From contig NC_133532.1 of assembly GCF_048544455.1 (NCBI RefSeq), forward strand, positions 80,803,156-80,867,155: 64,000 nt of DNA, in the 5' to 3' direction. Origin of the DNA: Silene latifolia (lineage: Eukaryota > Streptophyta > Magnoliopsida > Caryophyllales > Caryophyllaceae). The notes under the pieces were generated by a model. It did not search any database and was not told the origin of the DNA. It worked only from the letters and a program-made list of their open reading frames with translations. This document shows, one piece after another, positions 58,710 through 64,000 of the stretch (position 1 is its first letter; the number at the start of each line of letters is the position of its first letter). A program made the position numbers and the translations under genes.

Positions 58710-59894
58710 ATGTCTCCCGACGATGAGAAGATTCATGCAATTGACGAAGATGGCATACAAAGCGCTATAATGATGCTCTCCATCTCTATCAACAACATAT
58801 TCTCGAAGCTGCAAGTGGCTATCGATGATTTGAACACTCGGGTGGCTAACTTGGAGAAAAGGTTGGGTAATACCGAAGATGAACCTGACCATCAAGGAAA
58901 CCAACCCTTGGTTCACCAACCAACAGCTATTGAAAATGAGGAATCATCTAATGGTTCGGACACCCATGAACCCATCAACAAAGAACATGAAATTCCCTTA
59001 TCAAATACCCCTTCAAAATATCAAGCAACATCCCCAAAACTTCCCATTGACAACAACCAAATCGTGTTTCCGCCCAGGATTGACAAAATCAAGAACAAAA
59101 ACAAAACTCACAAAAACATCCCAAAAAACACCAATGTTGGAACCATGGGAAAACATCAAAGGGTTTTCACAGATCTGGGAATAGCATATGGCACTACTCT
59201 GGGGATACTTACTTCAGAAGGATTAATGCAACCGATTGGACCAACTCCGGATCCATCTGAGGCTAAGAAATCTCATTTCTGGAACCCTAATGCCTATTGC
59301 CAATACCATCAAGGCAAGGGCCATGACACCGAAGCTTGTTCCAAACTCAAGCATGCCATTCAAGATATGATCGAGGCTGGCAAAATCATAATTGCACCTC
59401 TTAGTCAAGACAATCCTCCTGAATGTCTCAAATCAAACAGCAAGGTTGAGCGTTCTCAAAGGACATTCACTAAACTCAACACAACCTATGCCGCAGCTCT
59501 TCAAAATTTCATGACTGAAGGGAAGCTACAACCAATCGGGCCCACTCCGGACCCATCTGAAAGCAGGAAATCCCGTTTCTGGGACGCCAGTGCCTATTGC
59601 CAATATCATCAAGGAAATGGTCATGATACTGAAACATGCTTCAAACTAAAACATGTTATTCAAAATATGATCGATAGTCATGAACTGATAGCTTCATCCC
59701 TATGCCAACCAAGTGATGAAGACAACCCTAATGAACATCTCTTTCTGCAAGGAGATAAAAACCTCATCGACTATTGTCCTCATATCATCCCCAACAACGA
59801 GAGTGAAGTGCTCAAGTGGGTAAATGCTCAAGATCAAACATTCAAGCCGTTGGATACTGCAAAGGAGATCCTTGAGGAGGAAAGTAATGATTAG
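58710..59894 (+). CDS. Remnant F: gag-like ORF with two more knuckle modules
   Basis: A 394-codon frame opens with MSPDDEKIHAIDEDG, then a coiled-coil-like stretch (LQVAIDDLNTRVANLEKRLG), a lysine-rich linker, and two copies of the gag module. These are FTDLGIAYGTTLGIL...CQYHQGKGHDTEAC (about 59160-59340) and FTKLNTTYAAALQNF...CQYHQGNGHDTETC (about 59460-59640). With the module at 58.4-58.6 kb this makes three. The frame is closed by a normal stop and has no internal stop. No pol follows. It may be a gag-only non-autonomous element. A role in the plant is not suggested by anything visible. Confidence 0.65.
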   Translation: MSPDDEKIHAIDEDGIQSAIMMLSISINNIFSKLQVAIDDLNTRVANLEKRLGNTEDEPDHQGNQPLVHQPTAIENEESSNGSDTHEPINKEHEIPLSNTPSKYQATSPKLPIDNNQIVFPPRIDKIKNKNKTHKNIPKNTNVGTMGKHQRVFTDLGIAYGTTLGILTSEGLMQPIGPTPDPSEAKKSHFWNPNAYCQYHQGKGHDTEACSKLKHAIQDMIEAGKIIIAPLSQDNPPECLKSNSKVERSQRTFTKLNTTYAAALQNFMTEGKLQPIGPTPDPSESRKSRFWDASAYCQYHQGNGHDTETCFKLKHVIQNMIDSHELIASSLCQPSDEDNPNEHLFLQGDKNLIDYCPHIIPNNESEVLKWVNAQDQTFKPLDTAKEILEEESND

Positions 59895-60465
59895 GAGTCC
59901 GTATCTACGATTAAGTCTAAGTCCGATTCCGAGTCTTAGGCTTTCTCATATCTATCCTAGTGTCTGTCCTTTTATTCCTAAGTGACAAACTGGGGGCTGT
60001 CCCCATGATTCACATGTATTCATCGACTCTGTGCTAACATTGTATTTATCTAAATAAAAGCACAATTTCCAGCTATCATATATTCTCCTCTTTACCATTT
60101 CCCGTTGACAACGAGAATTGATTTAAAACAAACACCATATTCCAATTCAATGTGAGTACACTCGAGTGACGTTCTGTGCCGAGTAAGATGAGGACTCGAA
60201 ACTCCGTGTCCATTTTCTTTACCTATTCCACGTCTGGCAATAGAAACCTTTCAATAGCACCCAATTTAGAACGAGCTTTCATCGAAGGGATTCTACGATG
60301 AACCTGGATAACAAACCAGAACATCTCCTTGTTCATGATCAATGACGGAAGGCAAGCCCATTCTCTACAAAAACATCCCATCACCAAATATCAATCGCTC
60401 ACCAACGGGTAAATCCCTCGTCTGCACCTTTACCTTCCTCGAACAAAGGACGGCAAAAAACCCGA
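59895..60465 (+). other. 3' untranslated region of remnant F, first part
   Basis: No gene is present. CAAACTGGGGGCTGTCCCC near 59986-60004 resembles a gypsy polypurine-tract/LTR edge (GGGGGC followed by TG). That would place an LTR start at about 59998, but I found no partner LTR, so it is left open. Confidence 0.45.
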
Positions 60466-60665
60466 TATATCCAAAGCAAAGCCAAAGCGAAAGGCTAAAA
60501 TCAAAGGCCCAAGCCAATATCCATTCACCCAAAGCCAAAGCTCAAGGCCAAAGCAAAAGACCAAAGCCAAAAGCAATTCATCCCAAGGCCAAAACCAAAG
60601 CCAAAACAAAGGCAAAAAAACCAAAGCCAAAGCAAAAGCCAAGGCAAAAGCCAAAACAAAAACGA
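60466..60665 (+). repeat. AAAGCC-type short tandem array
   Basis: Imperfect repetition of AAAGCC/AAGGCC/AAAGCA units for about 200 bp. It is translated as lysine-proline-rich sequence in an apparent frame that I do not regard as a gene. Confidence 0.85.
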
Positions 60666-60977
60666 GATAGTGAAATTCAAATTCACTATTTTCACAAATT
60701 TCAAACGACGGAAATTAAAACCGTCATTTTCAAATTAAAAAAAAAGATAGTGAAATTCAAGTTCGCTATCTTCACCAGCTTCAAACGACGGAAATTAAAA
60801 CCGTCATTTTCAAATCAAAAACAAGGTAGTGAAATTCCAGTTCACTATTTTCACAAATTTCAAACGACGGAAATTAAAACCGTCCATTTCAAACAAAAAT
60901 GAAATAGCGAAATTCAAATTCGTTATCTTCACAAATACTTAAATGACGGATTTAAAAACCGTCACCTTCCAAACTTC
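60666..60977 (+). repeat. 80-bp tandem repeat with paired hairpins, about 4 copies
   Basis: Units start at 60666, 60746, about 60826 and about 60904. Each contains two small inverted repeats, GATAGTGAA...TTCACTAT and GACGG...CCGTC. Compensating variation is seen: unit 2 has GATAGTGAA with TTCGCTATC. Confidence 0.9.
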
Positions 60978-61293
60978 GGACCAACGAGTCCAACACCAAA
61001 ATACAAAGTCCAGGACCAACAAGTCTAAAGCCCAGGACCCATGAGTCCAACATACAAAATCCAGGACCCATGAGTCCCAAACACCAAGTCCAGGACCAAC
61101 AAGTCCAAAGGCCAGGACCCATGAGTCCAACATACAAAATCCAGGACCTATGAGTCCAAAACACCAAGTCCAGGACCAACAAGTCCAAAGTCCAGGACCC
61201 ATGAGTCCAACATACAAAATCCAGGACTAATGAGTCCAAAACACCTAGTCGAGGACCAACAAGTCCAAAGCCCGGGACCCATGAGTCCAAAAC
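60978..61293 (+). repeat. GGACC...GTCC array with an 80-bp higher-order unit
   Basis: Twelve monomers begin GGAC(C/T), each containing GGAC-N4-6-GTCC inverted repeats. Monomers of 22, 29 and 29 bp alternate in a fixed order, giving an 80-bp higher-order repeat for about four units. The array is cut by the LTR of element G at 61294. Confidence 0.9.
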
Positions 61294-62359
61294 TGTTGGA
61301 GCTTGTGTCCTCCACAAATTAGTGTGATAACATTTATAAATCTCTTATAGGTTCACAAGGGTATACTTCGTATTTTATCAGTTGATTAACGATTACTTAA
61401 TAACGGTTGGCTGCTAGAAAGTTTGACGTTATTATCATACTGATGGCGGTGATCAACTGGTCCCTAAAAGTCACACCTAAAGGATGTGTTTGAGAGATGT
61501 GATTATATGAAAATATAATCACATTGATGCCTGACTAAAAGTTTAGTCCAAGTATTTGACTAAACAGTTAGTCAATGTGTTGATGAGACGATTATTTAAT
61601 TTAATTAAATAATATTAGCTGAGACGAATTAACTGTCAATTCGTAAATTGAATATAATAGGTTATATTTAATAAATGTATATTTAATTAGCAAATTATAA
61701 ATATGCGATATTTATAGTTAATGCATATATTATACGATATTGTCATAATAGATGATGACGGACCGGTATTAAGTGTGTGGACTTATTAATACAAGATGAC
61801 ATTAATGACAATTTATAATTAATACACATTTATACATTTAGAAAACCAACCTAAAATAAGAAGATATTTTTCTCCTTATTGTTGGTGTAATTTCGGTCAA
61901 AGGGAGATAAAAAAGGAAGAAATAAATCTTCCCATTTCACTCCCATTTTGGCCGAATTAGAGAAGAAAAAAAGGAGAAAAGATCTTACCTATTTTCACTC
62001 CATATTTTCGGTTATAACAGGAGTGAAAAGAGGATCATTTTAACTTACTTGTTTTTTTCTTTCACAAAAACTCTCATAAAAACAAAACCCTAAATTTTAT
62101 TTGGAAATTAGGGTTCCTCTTCAAGCAAAAAGGGGATCTCATTCTAGCAAGAAAAAAGGCATATCTTATATCATTTTGGGTGCAACTAATAGGCGAATAT
62201 CATTGCGATATTGTTCTTAGGCCATATTTGCTAGGACCGAAGGTTGATTCTTCTTCTTTTCTATTTTGTTTATGCTAATTCATTTATGACTCGTATTCAT
62301 AATTATAATTTCGTTATAATCCGTAATTTCTTAAAGGAAGTATACCGATATTTCCCACA
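61294..62359 (+). repeat. 5' LTR of copia element G
   Basis: It starts TGTTGGAGCTTGTGTCCTC and ends TTCCCACA (1066 bp), directly followed by a tRNA-Met-type primer site. The start closely resembles LTR Cop1. It interrupts the last repeat monomer of remnant F. The other LTR lies beyond the window. Confidence 0.85.
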
Positions 62360-62362
62360 AGA

Positions 62363-62376
62363 GGTATCAGAGCCAA
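62363..62376 (+). other. Primer-binding site of copia element G (initiator tRNA-Met)
   Basis: GGTATCAGAGCCAAG follows the LTR by three bases. GGTATCAGAGC is the standard plant copia site complementary to initiator tRNA-Met. Confidence 0.88.
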
Positions 62377-64000
62377 GGCCACGAAATTATTTTTGATGAT
62401 TTTCATAAATGATTTAAACAAAATTTGTTGAATCGAAAAAAAAATCGGCCGAAATTTTTTTATGCCGAGAAGAAATTTTTGTTCAGCCGAGTTATGTTCT
62501 TGTTTTTGATGTTAATATTTCCATTTTGATTCATTCATTTGTTGTTTTAATAAGTTAAAATGATTATGTGATGAGTTTGTAGATGTTTGATTTAATGAGG
62601 ATTAAATTAAAATGTAAATGGGAATTGTTTTTGTTTTATGATGATAAATTGTTTTTCCTATATAGTTTTTGGCAAACATATTAATTTAACATTCAAATCA
62701 ATTGTGATGATCGGTTAATCATGATTTAGTCGTTCCTTTTAATAAGTTAAATTGTATCATCAAGTTTGAATATATGTTTAAATTAAAAAGATGATTTTGC
62801 CAATCTTGTTCTAATAGCAAGTATAAACGAATTTGTTCATCTAATTTTTGTTTTTGTTTTAGGGCATAATGCCTGAAAAAAAGCTGTTTTTATTTCAGCC
62901 GTGTGCAATAATAAAAAAAACAAAAAAAAAGGCTGTTTTAATTTTTGTTTTTGGTATTGCCGTGAGCTGAAAAGAAAAAAAATGGGCTGTTTTCTGTTTT
63001 TTTTTTTAAATTGCCGAGTGCATAAAAAAAAAACTGTATTTTTTTTCCTGTTTGCTGTGGGCAATTATAATAAAAAAAAATTGTTAGTTTTTGGCCTATA
63101 TTGATTATACATTAAATTAATAATGTATGATTAATTGTTGTGAAGAAGTTCACAAATTTTAGATACCTAATTATTTTAAAGAAGTTTAAAATAATGTTGG
63201 AGTAAATTCATATTACAAGATTAATGTGAATTAAGATTAAAATTATTGTGATTAATTGAGGAATTGTCACTTAATTTGATCATTTAATAGGTGGTTTGGA
63301 TAAATTAATCTACATAATTAAGGAATTATGTCTTGCATGTTTAATTTATTTAGTTGATGCATTTTTTTTTAGTTGAATGAATCGTTGAATGGATTTATTT
63401 ATGTATTTTTGCAATCGGTTGTAATTTGTAATACCTAGTGTGGCCTTAGTTAAGATATGTTTTCGTAATGATGGAAACATAATTTTTAATGTAATTTGAG
63501 ATCTCGAATCTCCTTTTATTTTCTTTAAGTATTATGTTTTGAAATTAGAATGTAAATAGGTTTATATTTGTAATTTTAATTGTAATTTTAAAGAAGACTA
63601 AAGATGAAGATTGGAGCTCACTCCCACTACATGAACCAAGATGGAACATCAAGACAAGCTTCTCGGGTCCAAGGATGGATTCCAAAATTGTATTTAATGT
63701 TCATTTTGGTAGATAGGCCACACTAGGACTTTATTTTGTTTTACGTTTTACCGTTCTTATTGCTTTTCATTCACATGATAGTTAGTGCATCATATTCCGC
63801 CTAAAACCAAACCACCTACTAAAATGCATGAAAATTGATTCATATAGATTGTATGTTAGTTTTCATAGACATACAGTTGTCACTCATTTAAGCCATCACC
63901 TTAGTTATTCATTCTCGCATGCTAGATATTAGTTCACTTAAAATGAATTAAATAAAGTTGATGGGATCATCCTCTAAAACTGAAATTGAGATTAGTCTTA
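62377..64000 (+). other. Untranslated leader of copia element G, no gene in view
   Basis: There is no gag frame before the window ends. Positions 62860-63080 hold about three degenerate repeats, of roughly 60-70 bp, of a pattern TGCCGTG...GC followed by an A run, GGGCTGTTTT and a T run. The rest is AT-rich. Gag should start beyond 64000. Confidence 0.65.

Noticed and set aside
60342-60902. Plus-strand 186-codon lysine-rich frame
   Set aside because: It runs through two tandem arrays after the gag-like ORF, and its composition follows the DNA repeats. No independent coding sign is seen.
60939-61317. Minus-strand frames of 92 and 121 codons rich in G, L, W and P
   Set aside because: They are produced by the 22/29-bp tandem repeats, with a period that keeps a frame open by chance.

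Overview
The window is plant nuclear DNA, almost certainly from a eudicot. It contains one spliced host gene, a receptor-like cytoplasmic kinase closely resembling Arabidopsis PBL8. That gene sits in a dense nest of Ty3/gypsy and Ty1/copia LTR retrotransposons, with Helitrons, a MITE, SINEs and a LINE scrap around it. Caryophyllales is only a hunch; nothing visible proves the order. I see no bacterial, organellar or viral genes, no rRNA, no true tRNA gene and no CRISPR array.

Layout, left to right. (1) 1-20.3 kb is a nest. A copia element D (minus, 16649-20138) was hit by an Athila-type gypsy element A (minus, 5' LTR 15163-16648). A was then hit by a complete 9.95-kb Tat-lineage element H (plus, 4143-14092, with target duplication) and by an unclassified element Z, of which only part of one LTR (1-2952) is in view. 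H carries, antisense to its pol, a gene-like unit with its own TATA box, a pyrimidine-rich leader and three candidate GT-AG introns. (2) 20.4-28.6 kb is AT-rich intergenic DNA: a 119-bp AT microsatellite, Helitron termini, a MULE-type MITE, a tRNA-derived SINE with a 19-bp target duplication, and a 613-bp Helitron with its own empty site next door. (3) 28667-33825 is the six-exon PBL8-like gene. (4) 34673-54795 holds two related Athila-type elements, both minus. B (34673-45816) has gag, protease and an intact ORF1 but no RT or integrase. C (about 49.5-54.8 kb) has RT, RNase H and integrase but no gag or protease. Their leaders are nearly identical. A decayed copia element (45817 to about 49.5 kb) lies between them. 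(5) 54.8-58.05 kb is a copia pol fragment. It is followed on the plus strand by a gag-only gypsy remnant F with three zinc-knuckle modules and a 3' region made of three tandem-repeat arrays. (6) 61294-64000 is the 5' LTR, primer-binding site and leader of another copia element, G.

Recurrent themes. In the Athila-type elements, arrays of short, mostly palindromic motifs lie in U3 just upstream of the LTR TATA box (ACTCGATCGAGT in A; GACGAGCGKMTT-like in B and C). Each motif family is re-used at one internal site: inside gag in A, and upstream of ORF1 in B. Together with the antisense gene in H, this suggests that accessory genes in these retrotransposons have promoters separate from the LTR. 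Nearly all retrotransposon reading frames here are broken; ORF1 of element B is the clear exception.
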